64,000 nt of DNA from Strongylocentrotus droebachiensis (Eukaryota > Echinodermata > Echinoidea > Camarodonta > Strongylocentrotidae). The position numbers and the translations under genes are program-made. Position 1 is the stretch's first letter. Each line of letters starts with the position of its first letter. The notes below the pieces were generated by a model. That model was given only the letters and a program-made list of their open reading frames with translations, did not search any database and was not told the origin of the DNA. The stretch spans positions 32,297-96,296 of the forward strand of contig JAVYIG010007857.1 of NCBI GenBank assembly GCA_035222895.1, in the 5' to 3' direction. Positions 47,925-60,894 of this stretch are shown here, one piece after another.

Positions 47925-48134
47925 ACGCCGGTACAGCTATCTCCTCTTTTCGCAAACTGAACTGGAAATTCGATTTAGAGAATCATCTAGACACATTTTA
48001 GCTCTCACGACAACATCGTGTCCAAGGTTTAAACATCAACCTCTGATACTATACAGAGGAGGAATTTTAGAAAACATTGCAGGTTGATTAATAACAAATT
48101 CATTCTTACCGGTTGGCGAAGACTGTTTACCAAG

Positions 48135-48311
48135 ATGAAGTTCGTACGAGGCGTTGTGTTTCTAGTGGTGTTTCTGTCAGCTAATTGTTTTGGACGCCGG
48201 GCATCTCGCTCTGGAAACAATCGAAACCGTCTAACGGCGGAACCGACCGTGACACGGGATGCAGGCTCTTGTTCTTACGTCGTCAACATACCAGCCCCTG
48301 ATACGTGCAAG
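48135..48311 (+). CDS. First coding exon of a secreted protein with a CSYxVxIPxPxxC motif
   Basis: 59 codons from ATG (context ACCAAGATGA, A at -3) to a consensus donor AAG/GTAAGAG, phase 0. MKFVRGVVFLVVFLSANCFG is a clear signal peptide. A basic Asn/Arg-rich linker follows (RRASRSGNNRNRLT), then GSCSYVVNIPAPDTCK. That last pattern, C-x-Y-x-(F/V)-x-(I/V)-P-x-P-x-x-x-C, resembles the short cysteine motif at the N-terminus of angiopoietin/olfactomedin-type secreted proteins that precedes a coiled coil. Resemblance only; the C-terminal domain is not visible, so the family is undecided. The in-frame sequence upstream (from 48084) has no ATG before 48135. No later exon with matching phase was recognised to 64000. 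Confidence 0.7.
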
Positions 48312-51300
48312 GTAAGAGGGAGGATGATGGTGATGGGTGGGTGTGGTCGGAGGGGGGGATGATGGTGATGGGTGGGTGTGGTCGGAGGGGTGGAGATGCG
48401 ATGGAGAAGGGAGAAAATAGAGGAGTGGATATGACTTTGATGTTGTTGTTATTGCTGATTGTTGCTGTCGTTGTTGTTGTTGCTGCTGTTGTCATAATGC
48501 AAAATTTATTGTGATGTATATATTTATTTCGAATGATTTATTTCTTACATTACACATTGTGTGCAAGGCTTACTAAACTTTAGCGGTAGTACTAAACTTT
48601 AGCGGTAGCTGAAATGAGTTTGTTCCTTGCTGAAATGGTATGAAATGGTATGAAATGAAATGGAATAGAATGAAACTAATGAACCATGATAGAATGAAAT
48701 GGAATGAAAGGAAATGCACTGCAAAGAAATGCAATGAAATGCAATGAAATTAAATTAAAATAAACTAAAGGGGTTTTATAAAATGGGAGGAGACAGTAGG
48801 AGAGAATAGAGAGAAGAGGAAAGGGGAAACTAAAGCATAGAAGAGGAGAGAGCATGATTAGAGGGAAAGGAAGAGACGAGGAGACGAGGAGACGACGAAA
48901 ATAAAATGAGAAGAGTTGCAATATTTGATCAGATCATGGTAACACGAATTTACTAAAGGGATTCAGAGAGTTTTAAAAAAAGCAACGGGCAGATCAACAA
49001 GAGTAAAAGTGTTGTATCCGTTCATCAGTTGAAAAATTACAAGCGACCTTAACACTTGCACGAAGTTAACCGCACATAGCAACACATAATCTATGAAAGC
49101 AATAAAGAGTCGTAATCATATATTCGTTAAGAAAAGTTTTTCGTAAAATATGTATACATGTATAATAGACTTCGCTAGTAATTAGTATATTGCTTAAATG
49201 GTCAGAGAAGTAATAATATTAGGTGAAAATAAGTACTGTGGGTCAAAAGACTTTTCATAGCAAATTATTATTTCTTCGTCAACAAAAAGAGACTCTAGCA
49301 GGGAATTCTACACAATTCGGTACAGATGGTTAGGCGAGCCAACATTATTGGCACGATAAAATCTCTAAAATCATCCGATGTTTCAAAATACAAACATTCA
49401 AACGCGAACGTTCTCGCTTAGAATCTTACACACGAAGGTATGAGAGCTTCTCTGAAAATGAGAAATGACGAAATCTATTTTTAGTTTTCACCTCTTCAAT
49501 TTTCACCACCATTTTATGTTACTTTTAAAGTTACACGACTGTCCTATTTAACTTTTGTTTAGCTATGACGTAATATTAATCGGAGTCGCTTGGCACATTT
49601 CAAAACTAGTGAGCTTAATATTTCAGCGATGTGAAACGATTCTCACACTGATAATTTATATGGTCGATTATAACACTTCTTTTCCAATTGCATTTTTGAA
49701 ACGAAATGCACTTATCTCTATGAAATTAAAGAAGCTCTTCCTGCGAGCCATGCTACTATTATTACTTCGTAATGGCCAGGTACCCACATACACATTGGTG
49801 GAGACTGGCAAATGTAGATTAATATCTTACCAAAAGGACATTTGTGCCACCTGAGATTCGAACCCTCAACCCTTGAATTGAGAGTCAAGTGCCTGAACCA
49901 CTATACCACGACACCTCCACAAGTTAATCCAAAGGTTTTGGGGGAACATGTAGAAAATCAAAACAACGGTTGAATGTATACTTCTCTAAAAAAAAGAGGA
50001 AAATTTTTGTTTCTTTTCGCACTCAGAAAGCTAGGAAATACAAAATTAATTGGTCATTGTAAGCGATAATATTTTCTATCTTGAATTTTGAATATGCCTG
50101 TACAAGCATGTAAGATAGAGGTGGAGCTATGCACAATTTAAACAGCTTGTATTATACTTCTTTTTAGGGGGCTTGGGAAAATTAAAGCTACCTTTAAGGC
50201 GTCAATCGGAGGACCGAAAGTAGTCATTTTGATTCAAATTCGCTGAATCAAAATTTGATTTAGTGAGAGGAGTCATGTTAGGAGATGGGGCATCCCGAGG
50301 GTCTCTTAATACTGCTCAATTTAAAATGTCTGCAAACATTGAATTTGACTCTTGTGCCATCAGACCTCTTTTTTTTCCCCTATGTGGAAAACAACGAGTA
50401 GCTGGCTCCAAATCCTTGAAAGAATGTGCATGGAGAATATATAATTGGAGATCTAAGATCACGTAAACATGTTTAATGATGTACCATGTTAATTCAATAG
50501 AATGTATGCTCCGTTTTTTGAAGAACTCTGTTTTACGTCGTCTGTGTGTGTTTTTCCCTATTGAGACAATTATGAAATAGTATCAATCGTGAACATATCG
50601 CATATAATTATATGACAATAATGTTCATGATGTAAAGATTCAAGAAGATTATGTGCTTAAAATTGACGGTTGGTTCTCTCTAGTGTGATTATTATTTATA
50701 TATAATTATATCAAAACCAACTTTTAGTAAAGGATGATGCTGTACTCCTTTTGCTTTTGAAATTACGCGTTGTAATGATAAATTATGAACGTCTATTGTT
50801 ACGTCACTTTGGGCATTTGCCCTAATATCCCCATTGTCTTACCGATTTCGAGATGTACATGTATATTGCCGATCCACTCGGAGTTCATTATTCTAGAAAT
50901 ATGTAAAGTGACTGAAAACAGCATTTATTGCAAAGTTGGATGAAAATATAATTATAATTAACTGTTTAAAAAATGTCACGGTTTTGTCGTTTCTTTTCAC
51001 ATAAAAAAAACCCTGCTAAAGTGAATAGCAAGATTTCACTAAATTATGAGATATGAATACAGCGTTTAATACCGTTTAAAGAATTATGCGAGGGAGGATG
51101 GTAGGACAATATTACACTTCATCAAATTCTTCAAATAACAGGGGGTTGCATGATTCTTGGAAAAAAGAATGAACCAGATAGGCCTAACTATGTCACATGG
51201 AATCTGCATCATACGGCTTCAATAAACGAATGTTTCATTTTCGGGACACTTAAAGAGAAGGCTTAGGTCTGGTAAAGGTTAAAAATAAGTTGTGAGCTTT

Positions 51301-51883
51301 TTTCATTCTGTGGACGTTAACTGGAAGAATGTGATAGAAGAAATGTCTCCTGAAAAGGATGGCTCTTTAAAAATCTCCATATTTGAAATAAAACGACAAT
51401 AAATACCTATTGGGGGAGCCAAACTTTCATACCACATGAGTGTAGTCCCATGTACACAGTTCTGTGCATAGTGCAGTAAGATTTAGTCAATTTATTTTCA
51501 TTTCCATCATCTCCAAACATCATGGTATTCTTAGGTACGATATTATATTTACCAACCTGTGAAAATTGCTTCCTTCCAGTTTTGTTTCCAACAATGTAAT
51601 CGCATGACCCTTGGTCAACTTTATCTCTAAGATTCAAAGCTTACTATTTGGATATCGATGTATAAGGGAAGGGACGTGGGGAGGGGGCTTGGCATGTTCA
51701 GGGGAAGGTTAACATTCCCCGCTCCACTGCGCATGCGTGACAATGTTAGGGCGTTTGAGGCGAACCTCCCACTGTTCTGTGCTACACAGGCCAAAACTGC
51801 GGTGTTCATATTGTTAACGAATTTAAAAAAGGATGGGTTAACATAGATTAAAGAGGAAATAGACTCAAAACATGACTGCCGAA
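48312..51883. other. Intron or downstream DNA of the plus-strand gene
   Basis: A 36-bp unit (GGTGATGGGTGGGTGTGGTC inside) is duplicated at 48327-48391. GAAATG-type low complexity occurs at 48630-48770, a purine-rich stretch at 48780-48910, and a SINE at 49745-49920. No exon with signal above background. Confidence 0.5.
49745..49920 (-). repeat. tRNA-derived SINE
   Basis: On the minus strand GTGGAGGTGTCGTGGTATAG and TGGTTCAGGCACTTG (A box region) and GAGGGTTCGAATCTCAG (B box). The body has GCCAGGTACCCACATACA, ACTGGCAAATGTAGATTAAT and ATTATTACTTCG on the plus strand. Best preserved SINE of the window. Confidence 0.8.
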
Positions 51884-52150
51884 TACAGTGTGAGTCAAAA
51901 AAAACTTTACACCTAGGAAATTACTAATAATTTAAAAAATAATTTATAAACAGTGAAGTATTATACATCATATGAAAGAGTGTTTTATCCTGAATCATTT
52001 GGTACCATTTTTTGGGTGGTATGTGTTCACGCTTGGATGAACAGGAGGTATTGTTTGCGAGAGTGCAAAAATCGAATTGCGCCAAAGTATTAAAGTGAGA
52101 GAATGAATTGAATGTATGAAATGAGATGCATTGCAGATGCTTTTTTCAGT

Positions 52151-52236
52151 AGCAAAGTCACACACACACACACGCACACGCACATATGAAACACACACAC
52201 TAACACACCCACCCACACGCACGCGCACACACACAA
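52151..52236. repeat. (CA)n tract on the left arm of the mariner-type element
   Basis: ACACACAC with CGCACG and AACATATG interruptions. Mirrored by the (TG)n at 52921-52960 on the other arm. Confidence 0.9.
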
Positions 52237-52420
52237 ACATATGATAATGGTGTTCATTTGGAGTAAACTAATACTTTATTTTTTACTTGATCTCCAAATT
52301 GTTAACGATCATCACAATTATGATGATAATGTTAATTCAAATGCTTATCATCATGGATCCTTTGAAGCTTCATTTGTGACCAGCAAGTAACTGTCCGTTC
52401 ATCTACTCCTCGACATGACC

Positions 52421-52918
52421 TCAGTCCCTTTCGATGCACTTTCTAGCGCGATGGAGCATCTCCTGAAACACTCGACGAAGCATACGCCTGTCTCTCCCAA
52501 GTGCTTCGCTCTCAATCCTGATCCTCTCTCGTAGGTCGTTGAGGTTCGCAGGTGGGCTCTGGTACACCCGAGACTTGAGGTAACCCCAGACGAAAAAATC
52601 AAGCGGTGTTAGGTCCGGGGATCGACGTGGCCACTCCACAAGTTCGTTCAGAGCGATGATCCTGTTCCCGAAGAGTTCTCTCAACCTGGTCATCACAATC
52701 CTTGTCCTGTGAGCAGGGGCACCATCTTGTGCCCACCAAAGGTGCCTGAAAGGACCGTTTCTCTGACCCCTAAATCGTGCCATCTGATCCAGAGCCGGGA
52801 CAACCTGATCATCTATCATTCTTAGATAGCGCTCCCCATTCACTGTCTGTTCAAAGAAGAAGGGTCCAAGAAGACTTCCATTTCCAAGAAGGCCGATCCA
52901 AAATGTCACATCTAAATT
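52421..52918 (-). pseudogene. Truncated Tc1/mariner-superfamily transposase (C-terminal half)
   Basis: Open frame of about 165 residues to a TGA. Motifs: TFWIGLLGNGSLLGPFFF, VNGERYLRMIDDQVVPAL, WAQDGAPAHRTRIV, and WPRRSPDLTPLDFFVWGYLK, the family's DDE/DDD catalytic core. Counting from the Asp of QDGAPAH to the Asp of PLDFF gives 41 intervening residues, a DD41D-like spacing rather than mariner DD34D or Tc1 DD34E. The N-terminal helix-turn-helix and the first catalytic Asp are absent: the frame opens directly from a (TG)n tract near 52920. Family-typical proteins are about 340 residues. Cut-and-paste function is lost. Confidence 0.9.
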
Positions 52919-52920
52919 TG

Positions 52921-52928
52921 TTATGCGA

Positions 52929-52959
<31 letters not shown>

Positions 52960-52960
52960 C
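52921..52960. repeat. (TG)n tract on the right arm of the mariner-type element
   Basis: GTGTGTGTGTGTGTGTGTGC at the breakpoint where the transposase frame begins. It may mark the place where the N-terminal part was lost. Confidence 0.9.
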
Positions 52961-53314
52961 GTGTGTTTGTGTGACTTATTGAGTGTGACTCTGTGTGTGT
53001 TTTGATATGTGTGACATGATTAATTTTGGTAGGGATGTTATTTGGATCTGCAAAGACCGAATTAATACCGAAATCCCAATTGTTTTATTCAAACATCACA
53101 GTCGTAAGCATTATTTGGCGCAAGTCGATTTTTACACTCTCGCAAACAATGCCTCCTATTTATCCAAGCGTGAACACATACCACCCAAAATGGTGCCAAA
53201 CGATTTGGGATGAAACACTCTTTCATATGGTGTATAATAATTTACTTTTCATAAATGATTCTTAAAATTATTAGCATTTTTCTAGGTGTAAAGTTTTTTT
53301 TGACTCACACTGTA

Positions 53315-53635
53315 TACAAATCATGAAGATTGTATCACGCGGGGGAAACTAGATGAGCCCATTATATAAGAGAGATTTTGAAAATATCTTAGAAAGAGTG
53401 CTCTGTCTGTCATAATTATTGTCCTTCTCAATTCCTAAAGGAGATATATTAGAGGTAACTTTGCTGTGGAGTCTGAATTCACTCTAAATCAAAGTGGTAT
53501 ACACTCTAAAGGATGTATGCAGTTTGTATTGCTCTTTTGAAAGTGTTTTTTGTTCCTCGTTCATCTCCCCCAACGAAGTCAACCTGGATACTGACATGTA
53601 CCATAGTCGATTTCCACTCCTGTGTAATTAAGAGA

Positions 53636-53682
<47 letters not shown>

Positions 53683-54547
53683 TTGTCTGTCTTTCTCTGT
53701 CTGTCTGTCTGTCTGTCAGTCTGCCTGTCTCTGTCTCTCTGTCTCTCTGTCTCTGTCTCCATCTCTCTCTCTTTCTTTCTCTCTCTCTCTCTCTCTCTCG
53801 CTGTCATTATTGATACAGACACCTCTCATCGTATGTATCATAATCATAACTATACGATGCATTGACAAGGCCATACGGCACTCATTAATACCTCAAATAC
53901 CTTCCACAGAATGGCAGGGAAGGGGATGGGTACAAGTCGTTCACTAAGTACATAAAGTGATCATCAAGCTCTTTAACTGTTACAAGGGGTAATGCCCCTT
54001 AATTGAGATGGTGTGTTAAGTAACTTATACTCTATTGGATGCCTATGCATGCATGCCGATGTTTTTCAAATTCCAGGATCAACAGAGGGGCGAGGACTAG
54101 GTCTGTTTACTACAGGGTGTCTTTCGGATTCATTTGGGTGGAGGAAATCTGTGTTCTGAATTATAGGAGAGAAGGAGATGATGTCGTGGGAAGGGAAACC
54201 AGCTATGAGGGAGAGAGGGGAGGGAAGAAGTGAGTGAAAGAGAAAGAGAGAGTGGAAGAGAGAGGGGAGAGAGAGGGGGAGGGGGAGCGAGAGAGATGGT
54301 AGAAAAATCCTTAAATTTTGTTTTAGGATCCTTTTTATAAATACAATACAACTCTAGAGAATTTGAACGAAATACACACGAATGGAAAGAAAACCCTCCG
54401 AACCTTAGACGATAAATAGATCGATAAATAAATATATAGGATAGGTAGGCGAATTGATAGATAAATGGATAGAAAGATAGATATACAGATAGATATATAG
54501 ATAGATAAATAGATAGATAGATATATAGGTGGTAGATATTTCGAACG

Positions 54548-54597
<50 letters not shown>

Positions 54598-55832
54598 ACA
54601 TACAGACAGAAGGTGAGAGGTAAAGAGCCTAATGAAGGAATGGAATCCTTTACATTAGAAAACAAAGGCTCGAGGATTCTGATTCTGATGGGGACAATTA
54701 AAACATCCAAAATATAAACTTAATCCTTACTGATAAAAGGAGATATGATCGCTGTGTCAATAAAGGTTGAAAAAAAAACCGGAGTAGAATACAGTGTAAG
54801 TCAATATTGTCCGCATTTTCGAAGTCATCTTTTGACATTCTATATGAAATTAAAAAGACGGGAATTCTGAAAAACTTGCTATTCCCCTATTAACAAAACT
54901 GGCAACAAAGCGAGTAACTACATGTATGTTGGCCCTCTTATGATCTTAAAGATATCTACAATTAGAAAATATCTTAAGATGGGAGAAGGAAACAAAATGT
55001 TTGTACTATGTTCATCGCCTTGACACTGCTACTACCTTGACACTCCTTAATACACATCTATAACATTTCCTGAAGTGAAATACAAAATTAGATAACGCAA
55101 TTATCTTGTCAATTACATATTCGCTGTAGTCCCGCTATTCAGGTTCCACGTGAGAACATGTAGTGTTGCCATGGTAACAAGAGAATGGGAACAAAACAAC
55201 GTACCTGTAAACCAGCGTGTAATGAACATACAAGCCCTGTTGCGCACAATGTTTAACATCGGAAGATGTCATCGTGATGTTTTTACATCTCTGTATGAGG
55301 GATTCATGATAAACAGAGTAATTGGATCACTTGAAATATATATATACCCTTGGTCTTATTACGACTGTCAGAACAAATGATATCCCCTGTTTTTAGCTAG
55401 ACGATGTCCGGGGTTCAATGCTCTTGAATGAAAGCTTTATGAGAATTATTTATCCTCTGGCAGACATTTTAATAGCATATAATTGACATTGCTGTATTAT
55501 ATGGTTCATACGCGATAATGATAAAGAAACTATATGATAATGTTCTAATCCGACAACAAGATATCAGAGAACAAAACAACTCGTCTTCCAGTGTCTTTCC
55601 TGATACAATGTACCTACCCCCCCTCTCTCTCCCTCCCTCCCTCCCTCTCTCTCTCTCTGTCTCTCCCTGCCTCCCTTCCACCCTATCCCTCTCTCCTTTC
55701 CTGCCCCCTCTCTCCATCTCTCCCTCTCGCGCTTTCTATCTATCGATCCCTCTATCTTTCTCTCTCTGTAATTTCTCTATGTTTCCCTAAATCCATCCAT
55801 TTCTATGTCTATATATTGTCATGTCCATCTCA

Positions 55833-55876
<44 letters not shown>

Positions 55877-58326
55877 ATGCATGTATCTCTCAATTTATGC
55901 CAGTGAATGGTTAAGGAAGGATGTATTTAATGTAAAATCTCAGTTCCGGCCAATTTCGTTTTTCGGAAGTCGTAGATGGTCTTGGAAGGAAGTTATTCTT
56001 TATCAGATCGAAAAAAAGGTTTATAATTCTATCAAAGAATGTACCTGCCTAAATGTGTATTTGTAATTTTTAGGGGGAAATAACTAAGACCGTCTTGAGA
56101 GTTAGAAAAAGTGGTCCATTTTGAAAATAAAGGTATGTACATTACTTTAAAAAGGCGGGTTCATCCAATTAACACAACCAGTATAAAGCTGGAAACCAGC
56201 CTCATAAAAGTCTAAATCCTATGCCTACCATTTCAAAATGTTGTCACTCGGTCCTTTTATGATATTACGTTGCTGTTAAGGTTTGCGTTTTTATAGGAGT
56301 GTAAAATTTGCGGCCTAATTAGTGGTCAATGTCCACCTCTCTATAAAGGCCACCTGTCTATAGTGATCCCCAAATGTTGTCTTCACCTAATCAAAGAGGA
56401 AGAACACGTACGTGTTGGAGAACTTGTCTACAAAGGCCACCTGCATACATCGGCCAATTTTTCTTCACTAGGTTTGCCTACGTTGGCATATACTGTTACT
56501 TCAGTACTAGGCTGAAGTGAAATTAATGAACGTTGACTGTGATCACTGAACATTTCATTGACGTTATGGTATTGGATTATGATATGATTTCTTGCTTATA
56601 TAGAGTTGTTAATTATATCCGATCTTGTTGTCATAACGTCTAAACCCACAGTTCATGGGTCTTTTTTAATGTTGTAATTTTTGTTTTCATCTGGTGGCTA
56701 AGATTAGGCAATTCACAATCTACGGTCCCAGAGTTTTCTTTTCCCCAAAATAAAGTAACATTTAGGTATTTGATTAACTGTTAGTGAATTGGGATGAAGT
56801 TTAATTACACCTCCCAGTTGGGGCAGGATTTAAGTTCAATGTAAAGTTCATTATTGATTAGATAAACAATCTTTTTTAGAGCACACTTTAGATTGGTTTT
56901 ATGACGCATATCGCTAATTTTTAGATTTTTCATTAAATTAGTAGAAGGTTCTAAAGTCTAAACTAACCGATTTGGTGAAGATCAATCAACCACATCCTTT
57001 TAGATGCTGTTCTAAACCTTTTTTTGAAACTTTTGATTCTGCAAGCTGGCATTCACGTACAACACGACGGACCTATGTATCGCAATGATATGGTCTTATT
57101 TATCTAGGGTAGCCTCGTCAACATTAATACTGCTTTTCATGAGAGTCCTTACATTATTTACGATTACCCCACTTATTTTTCATTGAATTGCTCGAATCTC
57201 TTAAAATTCCACCAATTATCTCTTTTGAGCATGGTTTTCACTCCAAACAATGTGATTCCTAAAATCCTGATAATGAACCCCCCCCCCCCCCCACCCGCTC
57301 ATCTTCCCCGCCCCAATTAATATTAATCTCCACTACTGTACATATAGACGGTATCACAATTAGTTATTAATACCTTAGTTGCACAATAGAAGACCAAAAC
57401 AACTGATTTTTCAGTGAATTGCTCAAATTTTTCAAAATTCCATCTATCAACTAAACGGTGGTCATCTCTGGATGCCGATCTAAGATCATGCATTTCTCGT
57501 CCAGACGACAATTATATTGAATCCGATTATATCGGCTAACAACTACGGGAGGTCGCTTAGCAATACGCAAGCAATTTCATCGGGTGCTTAAGGATAATAT
57601 CGTATTTCAAAGAAGAAGGTTAAACCAAATTGCCGTTTTATGATTTTGATATGGGTTTATAGATTACAAATTTTGGAGATTGATAAGTAGTTTATGTTTG
57701 CGGCTATATGATCACTGCCATTGACCTATTTAAACTGCCGACTGGCTACGGCCCACAAGACCGCCGTGTCGGTCTGGAAGGCTCTCTGCAAAGTTATCGA
57801 AGGGTTCACCAGATTGTTGAGAATTAACCAATGGTTGGCACTCATTTTCTCGTAAGTTCGTAATTCCGAAAAAGACACAGGGTCCTCTGTTTTGGGGAAT
57901 TATGAATTTCAATTTTACTACGAACCTTATTTCATTATTGGAATTACGAACCATATTTCATTATCGGAAAAACGATTCCAGACGAATTATGAACTTTTGG
58001 ACTTTCGGAGTAACGAACCTTCGGAATAATGAATCTTCGAAAAGACGACATGTAACGAGACCGATGGTTCATAAGGCCGACCTGGCTGTCTCATGGGACC
58101 TCTGAAAACTTTTCCGATCTTTCATGAGACCGACAATGACATTCGTATAGGCTGTCAGTCAAATCGGATGTCCGGCCAGCTGGAAAGATGCGATGTCATT
58201 TTAGTCATGTTGGTCGCAGATCGAAGTATTTTTTTTTTTCTTAACCTCTTTTTATGTCATTCTTATTAATCTCCTCTCGAAATGTATGTAACTCTGCGAC
58301 CACCAGGGCCATGATGGAAGCATACT
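53315..58326. other. Non-coding DNA right of the mariner element
   Basis: (TC)n/(TCTG)n at 53639-53812, GA-rich at 54220-54290, GATA-type repeat at 54410-54540, (GA)n at 54541-54591, TC-rich at 55620-55880, C17 at 57281. ATACAGTGTAAGTCAATA at about 54790 resembles the outer end of the mariner-type element. The TTCGGAATAA/GAGACCGA repeat is at 57745-58160. Frames there are simple-sequence translations, with no exon recognised. Confidence 0.5.
57745..58160. repeat. Composite repeat: GAGACCGA blocks flanking TTCGGAATAA blocks
   Basis: The outer parts carry GACCGCCGTGTCGGTCTGG, GAGACCGATGGTTCATAAG and CATGAGACCGACAATGAC. The middle carries AATTACGAACCATATTTC and CGAACCTTCGGAATAATGAA. GAGACCG/GTCGGTCT blocks recur at 60895-61140 and 35220-35310, TTCGGAATAA blocks at 16438 and 17975. 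Confidence 0.6.
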
Positions 58327-58520
58327 TTAAAGCCCATCTGTACTAGTTTGGCCAGGGGGATTAGAACTCCCTGCAAGTTCACTGACAGGTGATTATCTCA
58401 TCAAATCAGCTCTCAATTGACATAAAAAAGGGGATCATGGGAGACCAACAGGCAACGATTAGGCATTGTTTGCTATAATAGAGGACGCAAGTAGCTATAC
58501 GTTGTACAGTGGGGCTTTAA
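58327..58520 (-). mobile_element. TTAA-flanked MITE, family A, copy 5
   Basis: Starts TTAAAGCCCATCTGTACTAG and ends TGTACAGTGGGGCTTTAA, with ACTGACAGGTGATTATCTCA, AAGGGGATCATGGGAGACC and GGACGCAAGTAGCTA inside. Inverted relative to copy 1. Best match to the family ends. Confidence 0.87.
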
Positions 58521-60894
58521 AAGTAAAACAAATACTCCTTTGCCTGTTATGACTATTAACTCTAAACACTGGTTATAATCTTAATAATTGATTAAATTTG
58601 AGTCGAAGTAATAGTAATAAGGGGAATTGGGTATTAAAAATCGTAGAGAAACTGACAACTGAATGTGCAATTCATCACATGACTTGACGATATCGATTTA
58701 TTTTACGAAAACATATGTCATAATAGTTTATGCAGTGTCTCGTTACTATGACAACAATATTTGTTGAATCGTCTGAGACTGAATTACATCATAATCATTG
58801 CGGCTAAAATTGGCACACCTTAAAGTTTTAAATCAAAGGTATCCAAACAGGCGGTGACGAACGGTTTCAGAAGAGGGGTGCTCAAATGACTCAAGTTGGG
58901 CAAGGATGGATCCAGGGTTTTGTGAAAAGAGGGGGCAAAATACTTTTTTTAATGGTAGTGAGAAGAAGAAAAATATTAAAAATATGTCATCAGGATAGTT
59001 TTATAATTTTTTCTGATAAACAAAAATGTCATAACTTCAAAAGGTAGCACATTATTTGCCTTGCGTACATACGGTATGCCACTTTGAATTTTAAAATGGG
59101 GGCACTGACCGATTGTACCCCGCCCCCCCCCTCCCATCTTCCCCCTGCATCGCCTTTTCTGGGGGCCCTGCATAAATCTTTAAAGCATCTCGACTTCCCA
59201 AATGATTCAGCTTCTGCGACCCACCTAACCGAATTACGACAAATGTCGCTTTGCGGTCACTACAATTTGCGGGCAAATTTCATGAATGAACGCAACTCTT
59301 TGCATCCCATATACGTGTACACTACGGGAAGGGAGGTAAACATACAAGACTCTTTGTTGTTGTCGATTTTCAGGTGAATTCTTTTGATGTAACTGAAAAA
59401 ATAGATAGATAAATGTCTATCACAGATGGTGAGTGACGTGTATGGAAGGATTCAGATGAAAATGACATTTCCTGACCGGTAGAAGTAGGTCCTAGGTCAT
59501 TCTCAAACTTTAATCATTGTAATTATTCATCATGATAATAATATTCCGCTTTTATATAGCGCTTAATACATCTACGATGTCTCTAAGCGCTTTACAGTAA
59601 TAGTATTACCCCGGTCATTGGATTCAATACTTTTGTACGTAGTTTTCTGATACAGAATAAACCATTAATGTTTCTGAAATTTACGATTCCAAAGACATAA
59701 TGATGATGTATATCCTTGTCAGATTTAAGGGAATCCAGTGCCCCAGCCCCTTAAAACCAAATTGGCATTATGTTAAGTACACAGCAACAACAAGAATAAC
59801 CACAACCACTACAACAATAAAAACAACATCAATAACGAAGTGACTCTTTTTTTGTTTTATTTTTTCAGGACTGTGACCCCCACGGCCCTCCTTTTCTGCC
59901 CTTGATTCATTTTATGAATACGATTGGATGATCCCCTCTGAATGATCACATCATAACAAAAAACAAATGCTTAAAAACATAAGACCTATTAAAGATATAA
60001 AACATAAAAATAAGATTAAATTCATTTCGAGAAGAATAAAGTACCTTTCTCGGATCACACCTTCCTGAGTTGACCACACAGAAATCATAGTCATATTCAA
60101 ACAGTCCTAAATCTGTTTAAAGTGCACACAACCTCATTTTTCGTGGCTTAAAAGTTGAAACCTCTAAGTCAAGGAAATAGATTTGATTTAAGCTCCTTAC
60201 CGGAAAAAAGCTAAAAGTCACAAACACCAAGGTTTCGATATATACAACCTTCGAGTATTCACCCACGTCCAAGACCAGGCATATGATTATACACTCCAGA
60301 CTGGACACGCAACAAAATATGATCTAATTTACTGAAAATGCTTATTCATGTAGAATAATTATGGTCTAGAGTTCCCTTTAAAACGAGGAATATATTCCCC
60401 CAGAATCTGTTGAATTTGATTCGAATTTCGAAGACTGCTAATAAATAGAATTTGCCAAACGAATCTTTTTAGGACAATCCCACCTTGAACAAGCTAAATT
60501 CGATGGGGGGGGGGGGGGGGGGGATACAGAAATAGATCGTTAAAAAAATTCTTGAACGAAATTGGACACACAATGAGATAGTTATGAGTTTTCTGCAATC
60601 CTTCAAATCAGCTTGTTAATGCGGTTGATTTCCCTCTTCAGAAAGGGAACGAAGTAGAACTAAACTAATATTTTTTGTAAATAAAAATTGCCAATTTGGG
60701 CAAAAATATGGAGGGAAAAAAATATTTGAATCGGTAGTCCCGAAAATTGAATAATACGTCTCAATAATGTAGAAATATTTGTTGTTACTTTTCAGTGTAT
60801 ATCCTTTTAGAACAGTTTCGAAACTTGTTTGCATGCTGGTCGAAATAACTCACTTACTTTACATTGATAGATAACCCAGGCTGGTTTTATAGAC

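Larger units (their letters stand above)
51886..53312. mobile_element. Tc1/mariner-type transposon with long inverted arms, internally deleted
   Basis: 1427 bp flanked by TA on both sides. The outermost 31 bases are an exact inverted repeat starting CAGTGTGAGTCA, and similarity between the arms continues for about 200 bp (TTGTTTGCGAGAGTG, GTATGTGTTCACGCTTGGAT present on both arms). Symmetric (CA)n/(TG)n tracts extend it further (52151-52236, 52921-52960). The interior holds the C-terminal part of a transposase on the minus strand. The element cannot make an intact enzyme. Confidence 0.92.

Noticed and set aside
48327-48391. Coding continuation of the secreted protein through MVMGGCGRRGG repeats
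   Set aside because: This lies after a consensus GTAAGAG donor and is a 36-bp tandem duplication. Best read as intron.
59870-59940. Strong polypyrimidine tract and TTTTTTCAG acceptor followed by DCDPHGPPFLPL
   Set aside because: In phase with 48311, but stops after about 20 codons without donor and with no domain. Could be a last exon only if the protein were very short, which I consider unlikely.
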